A DNA stretch of 64,000 nt from Blepharisma stoltei (GCA_914767885.1 CAJZBQ010000002.1:558001-622000); one strand, 5' to 3'. Positions 22,869 to 34,923 are shown, numbered from the stretch's first letter. The notes: generated by a model not told the origin, from the sequence alone. Numbers and translations: made by a program.

Positions 22869-23278
22869 TCACATATTAAATTTATTAATAAAATCATTAA
22901 TTTTGGATTTCGATTTATATATCCATGCTCTATGACTTGAGACTATTTGTCTTAATTGCAAAACTTTTAATATAAATATAAATAAAACATCACGATATGA
23001 CTTTAACACTGAATTAGTCTATGATACCTTATAATAAATAAAATATGAAGATTTTATGATGGCTTCATCTATTACAAATCATTCCGAGCTATTATGCTTT
23101 AAGAAAATGTACTGATGGTCATTTCTGTAGAGACAGAAAAATGCCTTACATTTTGTTATTATTATTTTTAGCGGATTACATCCCGCTTCTATTTTCTGAA
23201 GCGTTTTATGATGGTTTTTTTCGATTAGTCACTTTTGGATGAGATTATGAGTATTTTTCCAAAGAATTTTTATGACTA

Positions 23279-23634
23279 ACTCCCCCCCTCCGTGAGTGAA
23301 CAAAAAAATTTTGTTCACTCACGAGGAGGGTTAATTTTTTATTTTAAAAAAAATTATATATAAATTTTATAGAAAATTTTTTTTTCGAAATTTTAAAAAA
23401 AATCCTAATTTGCAGAAATTGGAAAGCAAATATTAATTTAATTTATAAAATTTATGTTTTAAAAGCAATTTGTTTAAAATTAAACAGAATTAGCTCGAAT
23501 TTCATTATAGTAATTATCACTTATATATCAATTTTTTTTTGATTAAAAAAATTTTTGTTTACTCACGGAGGGTGAGTTTTGGTCAAAAAATAGGGATTTT
23601 TCAAATGATTTTGTTCACTCACGGAGGTGGGGAG
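23279..23634. mobile_element. MITE, type 1, 356 bp, with an empty site in the same window
   Basis: TAA at 23276-23278 and 23635-23637. Left end: CTCCCCCCCTCCGTGAGTG followed after a short spacer by its inverse (a hairpin); right end: two copies of CACTCACGGAGG about 57 bp apart, the last followed by TGGGGAG. The sister sequence at 31838-31858 reads GACTAAGCGCATC with no insertion. Confidence 0.92.
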
Positions 23635-24571
23635 TAAGCGCATCTATCCTTACCTTTACAAGGCAACACATATCTGTATATAGCTCATACAGTTTCTGAA
23701 TATTTGGAGTTATATCAATTCTACTATCATCCAATCTCACAAATAATTTGAATTATAATTGACTATCCTTACCAGGGTTATTTAATTCATTATCCTTACT
23801 CTTTTATTATTCTATTTCAGGCTCTTTAGAATATTTCTTATATTATTTTATTTGCTTCTCAATTTTTATTATTTGAGGATTTAAAATTAGATATTGAATC
23901 ACAGAATTAAACCCACTCTTTTATTTTTACAATATTTCGATGTTTGCTGGAATTTTGCTTGCTATAAAAAATGCATTAATCCCTGATATTGATTTAGCGA
24001 CCTGTATTGCGTGATAAGTATAAAATAGTCAGTTAGCGACCCATTCTCCAGTGATGGGGCTCTTGTATACAGCCTGAGAACCTTTATGGCTCAGGCTTCC
24101 CGATATTTCCCGAAAAGAAAGATGGAGCCATAAAGGTGCTCGGGCGATACATATTTTTAAGGGCCATAAAAAATTAGAATAACTTCAATAAATAAAAGCA
24201 TCATGCCCATAATCGTTAAGATAAAATCCTAAAAGAATTAATCTTTAGTGTGCTTTTATTCATTGCAATTAATTCTAATTTTTTGTTTTCGTGCTTTTAA
24301 GTAAGTAAATGAAAGAATGTAATTTTTATATCAATAAGCTTTTCAAGGGTTGAATCAGCCTGAAGTGACTTTTTATTTTTGCAGATGTGGAGCAAAAAGC
24401 AGAAGCAAACTAGTCTCAGAGCCGCGAAGGATGAGGAACTCCAAGTCCTGGATTTTGGCAGAGACGGTTACTGCTACGGCTTTGGAGCTCCCGTCAACGT
24501 ATTACCAAAAATTGAAGACACAGGCTGTCATGGGAAAACATTGAAATTTTATTTATCAAAATTTGTGCTAA

Positions 24572-24946
24572 CTCCCCCCCCCTCCGTGAGTGAACAAAAA
24601 AATTTTGTTCACTCACGGAGGGGATTTTTTTTTTTAAAAAAATTTATGTATAAAATTTTATAAAAAATATTTTTTTTCGAATTTAAAAAAATCCTAATTC
24701 GCAAAAATTGGAAAGCAAATATTAATTCAATTTGCAAAATTTATGTTTTAAAAAGCAATTCGTTTTAAAATTAAACAGAATTAGCTCAATATTTCATTAT
24801 ACTAATTATCATTTATATATCAAATTTTTTTTTTCCATAAAAAATTTTTCTATTAAAAAAATTTTTGTTCACTCACGTGGGTTTTTAGGCAAAAAATAGC
24901 GATTTTTCTAATGGTTTTGTTCACTCACGGAGGGGGGGGGGGGGAG
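24572..24946. mobile_element. MITE, type 1, 375 bp, inside the LINE
   Basis: TAA at 24569-24571 and 24947-24949, long C and G runs at the ends, the left hairpin and the paired right sites of the type. Excision joins KFVL to RRGEEAKR in the LINE ORF1-like frame. Confidence 0.9.
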
Positions 24947-25416
24947 TAAGAAGAGGAGAAGAAGCGAAGAGAAGTTTATACAGCTCCTTTATCATTGCTT
25001 TAGAGGCAAACACGGGAGATGGAGAGGTCTTGAGAATCCTCAAATTGCTGTCAGGAGATGCAGTGGTCACCTTCGGGGAAGACATGGCGTGAAAGGACCT
25101 GAAGGACAGAGGGAAAATAGTAATACAGCATGAAGGCAGAAAGCAAACAATTCCAGTAGGACCAGTCTTTGAAGGAGGAGAGATCAACTATGTGAGGTAT
25201 AAAATGCAGGTAACTATTCCTACGAGAATTGAGCTAGGGTAAATATTGGAAGAGCTGGGCAAGGTGTGCAAGGTTGTGGAGATAGTTGCGGACAACGTAA
25301 TCGCATCAGAGGGAGAGATCTACAGTGTTCACTTCAGCACCAACTCAAGGTACGCCATATAAGGGGAATTCGGGTGACTGGACAGAGCACTCGATCTAGG
25401 TGATGAAATTACTCTA

Positions 25417-26239
25417 CTCCCCCCCCTTTAAATTGGAACTAAAAATTTTGTTCCAATTTAAAGGGGGGTTAAGAAAATTTTTTTAAACAAAAAATCATTT
25501 ATAAAATTTTTTATAAAAAAAAAATATATATATAAAATTTAAAAAAAACAATTTCAAAAATTTTATCGAATTAGATTAATAAATTTGTTTAATAAAATGC
25601 TATTTACTCTTTATCCTTTAAAACTAAGCAAGATATAACTAAAATTTTAATATTAATTAATACGCCAGTATTAATTGGTATCAAAACTATTTACACAAAA
25701 ATTATTATTTTTATTGATAAAAAAAAAATTAAAAAAAAAAATTTTAGAAAATTTATTAATCAAAGTGTAATTTTGTTTAAATAAAGATATTATTTATACT
25801 CTATTCTTTAAAATAAAGCAAGAGATAAGTAAATTTTTGAATTTTTTTGTAAAGAATTCGTATTGAATTTATATCAAAGCTATTTAAATAATAAAAAATA
25901 TCATTTTTATCAAAAAAAATAATTTTTTTTTAATAATTTTTTAAAAACAAAAAAAATTAAAATGTTTTTAAAAATTTACAATTAAGGATAATAAATTTAT
26001 TTAAATAAGATGTTCTTTATACTCTATTCTTTAAACAAGAGCAGGATATAACTAAATTTTTAATTTTAGTTAAGAAGAAACATTTAAATTATATCAAAAC
26101 TTTTTACATAAAAATTATGATTTTATATATATAAAATTTTTATTATAAAATTAAATTTTGTTCCAATTTAAAGGGAGGTTAATTTACCAAAAAAGTGGAA
26201 ATTTTACCTATATTTTGTTCCAATTTAAAAGGGGGGGAG
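25417..26239. mobile_element. MITE, type 2 ends, 823 bp, inside the LINE
   Basis: TA at 25415-25416 and 26240-26241. The end motif is TTTAAATTGGAAC instead of the type 1 motif, in the same layout: CTCCCCCCCC plus motif plus inverted motif at the left, and two copies of the inverted motif at the right (26162 and 26216). The interior is about 80 per cent A/T and holds three diverged tandem copies of a roughly 200-bp unit, each with an AGCAAGATATAACTAAA-like line (about 25627, 25814, 26040). Excision keeps EITLRGKRIW open. Confidence 0.85.
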
Positions 26240-29200
26240 TAAGAGGGAAAAGAATATGGATCAACCATGCTGCCTCGCTATATTGCGGGATATGTCAGCA
26301 ACTGGGCCACAGCGATCGGGGTTCATGAGAGAATTGCAGCCAAAAGGGAAGAAAGTACTAAGAGGGGCAAACTGGTAAAGGAGAAGAGAGAAGAAGAGAG
26401 AAGAAGAGGTATGCTGGCGAAGGCAGAAATCAAGAAAAATCGAATGCAGACAGAGGACACTGATAAGCTAAGTAGTTTAGCCTACGTAGGACTAAATGGA
26501 GGTTCGGAAGGCAAAGAGCTGAGTGGAACGAGCGGGGGCGGAGAAAGTAAGGAAGCTGGAGACCCTACCACGAAGAGTAACTCGACAATTGTTCCATGCA
26601 AAAACTCAGGAGCGCAAAAAGAAGAACAAGAAGAACTAAAGAGAAAACCTGAAGTGGGAGAAAGAAATTACCAGCCCAGAGTGAAAAGGATAAAAGAAAA
26701 AGCACAAAAGAGACTAAACCCATAGCTCATATTAACATTAACGGGGTCAGGAAAAAGAGACAGCAAATAGACAAATTTTTGGAAGAAATAGCACCAGAAA
26801 GAATTCAAGGCCGAATTGAAAAGAATAAAGCTTAGAGTGTGGAAGGAAAGAAGGGTAGAGCAAGCCATTGTGAGTGCGAGGGATATGTGAGAAATAGCTA
26901 GGAGAATAAAACGATCCATGAGGAATAAGCCTGCAAGATTCACAAGAAATGAAGAAACTGCAGTAGTAGACTGATGGAGACGGCAATATGACGATAAAGG
27001 ACAAACCTGGAAAGCAGAAACTGAGCCGAAGCCTCCTACGCTAGAGGAAACTATAGGAGCAATCAGATCCCTAAGCCTCTTGGCTAGATGGGGTTCAATC
27101 GGAGCTGGTCAAATATGGAGGAGAGGTGCTAGAACAGAAGCTGTGGGAGATGGCCTCAAAAATATGAATGGAAAGACACATACCAAAAAATATGAAGAGC
27201 GCGATAGTAGTGTTAATCCCAAAAAAATTAGGATCTAAGTCACCTGAAGACTACAGACCGAAAAACTGCTAAATACAGCTTACAAAATATTGGATAAAAT
27301 TATAGCTAATAGACTAACCAGAGAAATATCTGAGAAAAAGATAATGCATCCAGCGCAAGCCGGATTCATGGCTCAAATGGGGACAGCTGACCAAATTTAT
27401 AGGATAGAAACCGTCATAGAGCACTGCATGCTTGAAAAGAAAGGAGTAGTGTGTGCCTTCCTTGATATAAGCAGGCTTTCGACACAGTGAAGCATTCAGA
27501 TCTGAACGAAGTATTGTCTGGGAGGGGAATAAGTGCAGATACTACCGCTGTACTGGAGCAATGTATGAGAACTGTGAAAGCAATATAATAATTAATGACA
27601 GGTTATCGGAACCGATCAAAATAAGGAAAGGTGTTGGAAGGGAATATATTTTAGCCTGATACCGAACGAATTAGCATGGGCAATAAGCAATATGAATCTT
27701 GGCGTCACACTGAAGCCTGAGGCTGAGAAACTTGGTATACTATATACGCAGATGACATAGTACTCATAGCACATACTGGCACACAGTTGCAGCAGCTAGT
27801 TGGCATCTGTAGCAGCTGAGCTAACAGGTACTCCCTCAGAATTAATCAACAGAAATCATAGTGGTGGACTACTCACTGAAGCCCACCAGACTACAAGTAG
27901 TGACAGATGCAATGCAGCTGAAGCAAGCGACACACTTTAAATATCTGGGCAAGGTGATAGGAACATCAAGAAGTAAAACCGCTGGCACTAAGGCTACACT
28001 TGAACATGTTAAGTCGGCTAGCAGAGCAGTTAAAACACTATTAAAAGGATTGAATTGTCTTCCAGTAATAAAAAATCAGTTGCTGCTGAAGCATGTGTAA
28101 CCACTGTTGCAACATATGTTGGAGAATGTTCACAACGGGCATGGGATGGTGCAGCATTGATATGCGCTAAAAATGAGAGGATGAGGCTGGCTAGACTACT
28201 ACTGCATGCACCTGCAGGCACTGCAAGGGAAACGTCCCTGCTAGACATAGGATGGGTTACACTTGTCAACCAATTGAGGACACGACTGCTCAGATACAGA
28301 AAAAGAATTTATGACATGAATGACCACCTGACAGTCCTTATGAGGGAACTGAACTCTCGCGAGCTATTGCCATGAGAGATGAGATGCTGGGAGACACTTG
28401 CACTAGTAGGCATGAGTAAATACCAGGGAGAAGGCAAGCTGCAGGAGGTAGACAAAGTAGAGTGGAAGCAAAAGATCAAGGATGCTGTGAGACTGCTGAA
28501 CTGAAGGGAATCGATGCATAGGCTGAAAGCTGAAACTGAAAAATCTACACGAATGTACAGGTCTCTCATGGTATGGATGGAATCTACAGATGTATCAACA
28601 TTTGTCAAGATTAATTCATATAATGGAGCTGCAATAGGAATGGTACATAGAATGAGAGCAGGCTTCAACTTCTGTAACGCTAATGCTAAATTAAGGCACT
28701 TGACACATGATGAAATGTGCAATGAATGTAAGGTACCTGAAACTGAAGAGCATGTACTTACAGAATGCACAAGGTACGGCAGGTATAGACTTGAACTGCA
28801 GGAGCAACTTGATAATACAGGTATAGCATGATCAGCACTTGGACTCATTCAGGTAATGCTTTATGGAGCAAAGTAAGAAGCTTATGTGAAGAAGCTATAG
28901 CTGGATGGAAGAGACGACATAATACACATAGTGGATACTGCGGTGAAATGGTTTCACTTGAAGGTCCTTCAAGATGTGGGTGAAGAGTTCAAGCTGAAAC
29001 TGTAGGCAAATTACAGGTGCAGCATGGTAGACAGTTAAGAATAACAGATTGATTAATTAAAAGCCCTTAAGGGCTGCAACGATGCATACAGCATCTTTAT
29101 AAGTAATGGATGGATGGATCAGCCTGAAGTGAAAGGCTCAGCACTATTTCCCCTAATTAGTGATCTGGCTCGAGCAGCATTTTTTATTTTTTAGCCAGAC

Positions 29201-29245
29201 GTATCAGGCCCAGGCTGGATGTTTGATAGGGCAGAGCGATTTATA

Positions 29246-29293
29246 GTAATTGCCTAAGGATGGCGCTATCTTGCGCCATCCTCGGGCAATTAC
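29246..29293. repeat. Solo palindrome related to the 22085-22335 element ends
   Basis: GTAATTGCC...GGCAATTAC with an inner GGATGGCGCTAT/GCGCCATCC pair, 48 bp, nearly identical to the left terminal palindrome of the 22085 insertion. Confidence 0.7.
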
Positions 29294-29437
29294 AATATCT
29301 ACCTAGGTGTGCTTGGTAGCCCTGCTTTCTATTGTGAAAGCTTTTAAGTTTTTTTTGGGATGACTCGTCAAATATCTTAAGGATACGAAGTGTCTCAAGC
29401 AAAGGGTCCCAAATGAAGTGATATCTAATTGAGCTAA

Positions 29438-29734
29438 CTCCCCCGTCCGTGAGTGAACCAGAAAATTTTGTTCATCGCGAGGGGGGTTAATTTTTTTTTC
29501 TCGAAATTTAAAAAAATCTCACTTCTATAAAAATTGGAAATCAAATATTAATTTAATATTAAAATTTATGTTTTAAAACGCAATTTTTGTTAAAATTAAA
29601 CAGAATTAGCTCGAGATTTCATTATACTAATTAGCACTTATATCAAATTTTTTTCACTCACGGAGGGTGTGTTTTTGGGCAAAAAATAGGGATTTTTCTA
29701 ATGGTTTTGTTCACTCACGGAGGGGGGGGGGGAG
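29438..29734. mobile_element. MITE, type 1, 297 bp, inside element X
   Basis: TAA at 29435-29437 and 29735-29737; left end CTCCCCCGTCCGTGAGTG, right end CACTCACGGAGG plus a G run. Standard type 1 body. Confidence 0.85.
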
Positions 29735-30619
29735 TAATTAATTTTAGGCCTAAGCTGAAAATTGAGGATCCGCCAAAGTCTATATGACCCGGACTATTTG
29801 GAATGTTTAACAACAAAAAGGGTTTTAGGCCAGAGCTCAAGTTGCCTTAATAAAGTACTCCTCACAGTGAACGCCACATAAAGCATGGTGTATATAATGC
29901 GGGGCTATAAATGCACATCACTAATCTTATCTAATCTAAATCTAATCTACCTGCATTGTATGGATTTTATGTGCAGGAATAGCAATGGCAGTCCCAGCCA
30001 TGATTTTCATTTATTTTTGCATAAGTTTCGGTTCAGTTTTTGAACTACTACGTTCTTTCGATCAAGAATTCTGTAGCAACAATGAAAATGATAATAATTA
30101 TTTGCATAACCCTGAGTATGTTTTTTGTATTTTCCAGAGTTATTTTCACATTTTTTTCTTTGCATTTGCAATGATATTGACTGCAAGCATATTTGAAGAA
30201 ATACTTGGGAGTTGAAATAGAATGCTTGTAGAATTGCTTTATGTAACAGCTGCTGCTATTGTAGGCAATGCATTGTTAAGCCCAAGTTTAAGCTATGACA
30301 GCTTCAATATACAGATGAATATTTTAGGAATATATGCCCAATTTTGGTTTTTAAGAATCCTTGCAAATTTTTTAAATAGCATTTTAACCTAGGGAATATA
30401 ATGATAAAAAGAATTATTAATTGGTACTCATAGATTTTGTTTACTAAAAGCTAAAGATATAAATATAGGCTATGATTCATATGAGAATATAAGCATTTTA
30501 AATTTCACAGTTAACTTCTTTGATCTAGTGAAATTGTAGGAAGTTAACTAATAAATAATGCATTTACAAGACTATTACGGTATGTTAATGATGCATAATA
30601 ATAAATTGTCTTGTTTGAA

Positions 30620-31554
30620 TCTGTTGTCTCAAGGGTTTGAACGGGCATCTGCAGCATTTTATTGCATTTTCAATTTCACTCAGGGTAAATCACTTAAAAA
30701 TTTATGGAAAAAATTATTCCAAACTTTAGGATCAGCATCATAAAATATTATGGACCATATAACTCTATTTATCCCACCTTCATTGGCTTTCGGCCTTGCT
30801 AGGTACTCGTAAATTTTTCCTTGTATTGATTTTAAGTGCTTCATTAATGTTGGATACAGACTTATTTCATTGCTTTTGAGAAATCTTACAACATAGCCTT
30901 CTTTTGAAAAATTTTTATCAAGCATTTCTAAAATTTCATCAAATAAGCTTTGAATGCTTTGTGGGTAATCTGTTGTAGAAATGTTAAGTGAGCCTTCATC
31001 GTCAAAATCTTCGATATCTAAATTTTCCAATAAAGTCAATAATTCAATCCCTTAATGAGAAGAGAAATTTCTTTTGGATTTAGTTTTGTGCTAAAATCTT
31101 CAATGATTTTTGTGACATATTCTTCTAATTCATAGATGCAGTAGCCGTGTGAGTGAAGAGAATTATAAAGATAGCAAACTTGCTCAAGACTTAAAGCGTC
31201 CTCTAAAACAAACTCAGTAACTTTTGTGTCTAAACGCATAATGCTTTCCATAGGTAGAGCTGCATTTGTGCGGTTTAGTCAATAGAAATAATCAACAACT
31301 CCTTGAGGAGTTAAATTTGCAACAGCATCTTGTATTTTTTCTGATAAGCTTGTGAATTCCTTTTTATCTTCTGCTGATAAATTATCCCACTTCACTTTAT
31401 CAGAAATTACGCGAAGACTTTGTGCTATCTGTGATGCTGAAGAATTTTTTGCCTTTGTGAATTTATATTTGGCCAGTCTAGAATTGTCTTCGGCCTGATA
31501 TAATATTTTTGTGAAAAGTTCCTGCTTAGGCGAAAAACGAAGCTTTTCAATCAC
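30620..31554 (-). pseudogene. Truncated duplicate of the RAP-like gene 5' part
   Basis: Closely matches 21385-22868 on the minus strand: MESIMRLDTKVTEFVLEDAL, GVVDY and VWNNFF stretches are shared. It lacks the 22085-22335 insertion, has an internal loss of roughly 100 codons and a scrambled join near 31030, and ends abruptly at about 30625, where the duplication breaks. Not expected to make a functional protein. Confidence 0.8.
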
Positions 31555-31619
31555 ATATTGAATTTATAAATAAATCATTAATTTTGGATTTCGATTTATA
31601 TATCTATAATAAATAAAAT

Positions 31620-32672
31620 ATGAAGATTTTATGATGGCTTCATCTATTACAAATCATTCCGAGTTATTATGCTACAAAGAAATGCTTTGATTGTTCCTTT
31701 GGAGACAGAAAAATACCTTGCATTTTATCATTAGTATTTTTAGCAGATTACATCCCGCTTCTATTTTCTGAAGCTTTGTATGATGGCTTTTATTGGTTAG
31801 TCACTTTTAGACAAGATTGTGAGTATTTTTCCAAAGAAGATTTATGACTAAGCGCATCTATCCTTACCTTTATAAGGCAGCACGTATCTGTATATAGCTC
31901 ATACAGTTTTTGAATATTTGGAATTGTATCAATTCTACTATCATCCAATCTTATAAATAATTTGAACTATTATTCACTATACTTGCCAGGGCTATTTAAT
32001 TCGTTATTTTTGCTCTTTTATTATTCTGTTTCAGGCACTTTAGAATATATCTTATATTATTTTATTTGTTTCTCAATTTTTATTATTTGAGGATTTAAAA
32101 TTAGATATTGAAATACAGAATTAAACCCACCCTTTTATTTTTACAATACTTCGATGCTTGCTGGAACTTTGCTTGCTATAAAAAATGCATTAATCCCTGA
32201 TATCGATTTAGCTACCTGCATTGTATGGATTTTAAGTGCAGGAATAGCAATAACAGTCCCAGCTATAATTTTCATTTATTTTTGCATAAGTTTCGGTTCA
32301 GCTTTTGAGATAATACGCTCTTCCAATCAAGAATTCTGTAACAACAATGAAAACGATAATAATTATTTGCATAATCATAAGTATGTGCTTTGAATTTTTC
32401 AGAGTTATTTTCAAATTTTTTTCTTTGCAATTGCAATGATATTGACTGCAACTATATTTGAAGAAATATTTGGTAGTTGAAATAGAATGCTTATAGAATT
32501 ATTTTATTTAACAGCTGCTGCTACTATAGGTAATGCATTGCTATACCCGAATTTAAATTCAAATCGATACGACGATGAAAGCTTCAGTGTGCCGATAAAT
32601 ATTTCAGGAATATATGCCCAGTTTTGGTTTTTAAGAATCCTTGCAAATTTTTTTAATAGCCTTTGAACCTAG
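31620..32672 (+). CDS. Family A-like multipass membrane protein, intact (350 aa)
   Basis: ATG 31620 to TAG 32670 is open with TGA=Trp (MKILWWLHLL at the start). It has about nine hydrophobic segments, the DYIPLLFSEALYD mark near residue 48, WGFKIRYW before a polar loop, an acidic Asn-rich stretch (SNQEFCNNNENDNN, about residues 232-245), an EEIFGSWNRM motif, and YAQFWFLRILANFF at the end, which matches the C-terminal pattern of family A. It is unbroken and the best reference for the split copy at 23045-30392. Function unknown. The RAP-like pseudogene is divergently placed 65 bp upstream. Confidence 0.8.
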
Positions 32673-32890
32673 GAAATACAATGATTAGAAGAATTATTAA
32701 TTAATACTCATAGATAATATATACTAATAAGCTAAAGATATGCAAAATTGGCTATGATTTATATGAGAATATAGACATCTTAAATTTCACAGCTTAACTT
32801 CTTTGATCTAATGAAATTGTAGAAGTTTAGCTAATAAATAATGCATTCAAAAGACTATTGAAGTAGGTTAATAATGTATAATAATAAATT

Positions 32891-33816
32891 GTTTCATTCG
32901 AGTATGTCATCTCAGAGAACTTTCCCTCCATTGACAATTTTATTATTATGGGTTCGATTTTTTTAGTGCATCTAACTCAGCACCACATCAGCAAATAGAC
33001 TAGAGAGCCTGATCCTTGAGCTTTTTGGAGTTATAGGGGTTTACTGATTGATACTCCTGAGCAGTGAACCCCTTAGGATGAGCACATGCAGGAGCCTTGC
33101 ATAGGACAAGGAAATGCGGTCAGCGAGAATTCCTGGCCAACTGTAGCGCTTAAAAGTTCCAAATGACTCCACTAGATAAAGATGCTGGCATAGGAATGTC
33201 CTCGAGATCACGAACTTTAGTTGAAATGGTAGGTTAGGTCTATTCACTCTGCAGAGGATATGGCACTTTAAATTAAGAGTAATGTATGCAATATAGGTTT
33301 ATAATATAATTCAATTTGCATTATAGCAATATTTATTATTGAAATTATGAGGTAAAATAATAAATGCGGATATCTGAATGTCTCACATTTTCTTGCACTA
33401 CTCTTTTATTATTCTCATTTTTATTATCTCGCTGGGATGCTTTTTTAATTTGAACAAAATCACTAGAATTTTATTATGCAAGGCAACAACAGATCTTAAA
33501 TATGTTCATCTCTAAGTTTATTTGGTAAAATGCAACAGCAATGCTAAAATATTAATGATACAAAAGATGAATCAATAGTTTATTGATTGGCTTGAGGAGA
33601 AAATTTCCACAAGAATAACTTTAGAAAAATTGCCTTAAAATGCAAAATATAACTCCCTATCTTAGATATGATAGGTGAGTCGCTCTGATTACTGAGCTAG
33701 GGTTCATGCTATATAAACTTTCAAAAGTAATAATTATAATCAAGATTTCTTTTCAAAGGGAATTGACAATATAGAGTTTTTATTAATTATATGTTAAAAT
33801 TAACGCTAATAATTAA
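32891..33816. other. Spacer with GC-rich patch
   Basis: AT-rich apart from 33000-33250, a GC-rich patch like the other retroelement fragments. No gene recognised. Confidence 0.4.
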
Positions 33817-34923
33817 ATGCTGTACTTATGGATTATTCATCATTATATTACCTTTGTTCCTTTCCTTTACAGCATGATAAATAAAATTCCAAAGCCTAGA
33901 AATAACCGCATACAGCTATATTTTACAATTTTGTTTTACTTAATTAGTTATTGCTTGGAATATTTTTCTCACAAACTGGATAAAATATTTCCCAGCATTA
34001 CAATCACAAATTGCTTTGTTTTAAAAGATTGCTCACAGTGGAATGTCCCTACATATATGTTCTGGATATTATATTTTCTTAAAGTTTGCCATCCTTTAAT
34101 TGATTTTTGTAAGAAGATTCATGGACCTCTCCCAATTAATCGGCAAACTTTGATCTTATCTTTGGCGATAGTGCTAATAGACTCATCACTATTTATTTGC
34201 TATATATTGTCAGAAAATAAATTGAACTGCACCTTAATTTTTCTGATAACTACTTTATCTTGAAGCTTATTGATTTTTAAGATATATAAATATATGTGAA
34301 ACAAGCCAGGTGAAATTTCATGAGAGATTACTTATGCTTTACTCTATATTTTAGGCTCTTTAATGCTGATTAGCTCATTCGCATTTGAAATTTTGACACA
34401 ATTATTTTTAATTGAACTAAAGCTATCATTTTTGTGATGCCTCTTTGTATTCTTTTGCGATTAATTAAAAAGTTGTTATAATTTTGCAGGCGGTATCAAA
34501 AACATGGAACAAAGTTTTCAGCATATTTATAGAGAGCTAGCATTTAATATAAAAAAGGATATTTGCTTCTGTAGCAGATACCATTTTGTTTTTTAGACTC
34601 AGAAAAGTTAAGGAAAAGTGAGATCAACGATTTATCAAACGTTTTAGTCTACACCAAAGATTTCTTCGCTTGGCTGAAGTATATTTCTTTTCCATTTTTT
34701 CTATTTGTGGATTGTGAGCTTCTAACTGACTTTATATAGAATTGTTTGAATCAGAAATGTGGATATTTAATGAAGGAGTTTATTTCGGAATTTCGATGAC
34801 CATAGCAATTTTGCTTGATTTTCAGTATTATCATATTAATACAATACATGCTATTGGAATTTATATTTTGATACGTTTTGGATATTGCAGGCTAATTCAT
34901 TTTATAATAACTATTTGTAGCTA
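33817..34923 (+). CDS. Divergent family A-like membrane protein, reading frame interrupted
   Basis: The first part (33817-34464, about 215 codons, TGA=Trp) is hydrophobic with a run of Cys/Tyr-rich segments (LISYCLEYFSHKLDK, FVLKDCSQW). The last part, from about 34730, reads ELFESEMWIFNEGVYFG and ends YILIRFGYCRLIHF before TAG at 34921, which lines up with the end of the gene at 36406-37047. The middle, 34465-34730, is shifted by one base relative to the start; candidate repairs (a 43-nt GT..AG stretch from 34446, or a TA-bounded piece) exist but none is compelling. Could be a broken gene. Confidence 0.45.

Larger units (their letters stand above)
24369..29117 (+). mobile_element. LINE (non-LTR retrotransposon), full-length-like but decayed
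   Basis: Bounded by a perfect 15-bp duplication ATCAGCCTGAAGTGA (24354-24368 and 29118-29132) and ending in a (TGGA)n tail. Once the MITEs 24572-24946 and 25417-26239 are removed, an ORF1-like frame runs from about 24379 through VTFGEDMAWKDLKD, where TGA is Trp, to a CCHC-like knuckle (CGICQQLGH) near 26280, with two TAA codons. ORF2 is broken by shifts, but reverse transcriptase blocks are clear: AYKILDKIIANRL and AQAGFM..GTADQIYRIETVIE with FLDIS (27275-27475), then YADDIVLIA near 27740. A C-terminal zinc motif (CNECKVPETEEHVLTEC) lies at about 28718. No endonuclease domain could be identified. Confidence 0.85.
24010..29948. mobile_element. Element X: outer insertion holding a LINE and three MITEs
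   Basis: Element X proper is 24010-24353 plus 29133-29948, about 1.16 kb, minus the MITE 29438-29734. It is flanked by a 10-bp duplication with one mismatch (ACCTGTATTG/ACCTGCATTG). Its right border is a (CTAAT)n-like run at 29922-29948, suggesting a retroelement tail. The LINE 24369-29117 is inserted in it. No coding sequence recognised in X itself. Confidence 0.65.
23045..30392 (+). pseudogene. Family A-like membrane protein gene, copy 1 of a duplicated pair, split over 7 kb
   Basis: The intact sister gene at 31620-32672 shows what belongs here. Exonic parts are 23045-23275, 23635-24009 and 29949-30392. The MITE 23279-23634 excises in frame with TAA. The nested stack 24010-29958 is bounded by ACCTGTATTG (24000-24009) and ACCTGCATTG (29949-29958), and joining one copy restores the frame of the 3' part. 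One problem remains: in the T run ending at 23220 there are six T where the frame needs seven, so the copy is frameshifted by one base unless this is a sequencing error. Protein marks are as in the sister: MKILWWLHLL, DYIPLLFSEA, and IYAQFWFLRILANF at the end. Confidence 0.65.
30620..32890. repeat. Tandem segmental duplication (partner 21385-30620)
   Basis: The unit starts with AGGGTTTGAACGGGCATC (compare 21386) and runs through the RAP-like 5' part, its upstream region, a family A-like gene and about 200 bp of 3' flank (compare 30400-30600 with 32690-32890). The second unit contains none of the elements that swell the first from about 2.5 to 9.2 kb. Confidence 0.8.

Noticed and set aside
28309-28848. 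179-codon minus-strand frame in the LINE
   Set aside because: Shadow of the LINE ORF2 3' part, where the plus strand has the CNECKVPETEEHVLTEC zinc motif.
29922-29948. CTAATCTAAATCTAAT run as telomere repeat
   Set aside because: It is irregular and sits at an insertion border; a retroelement tail is simpler.
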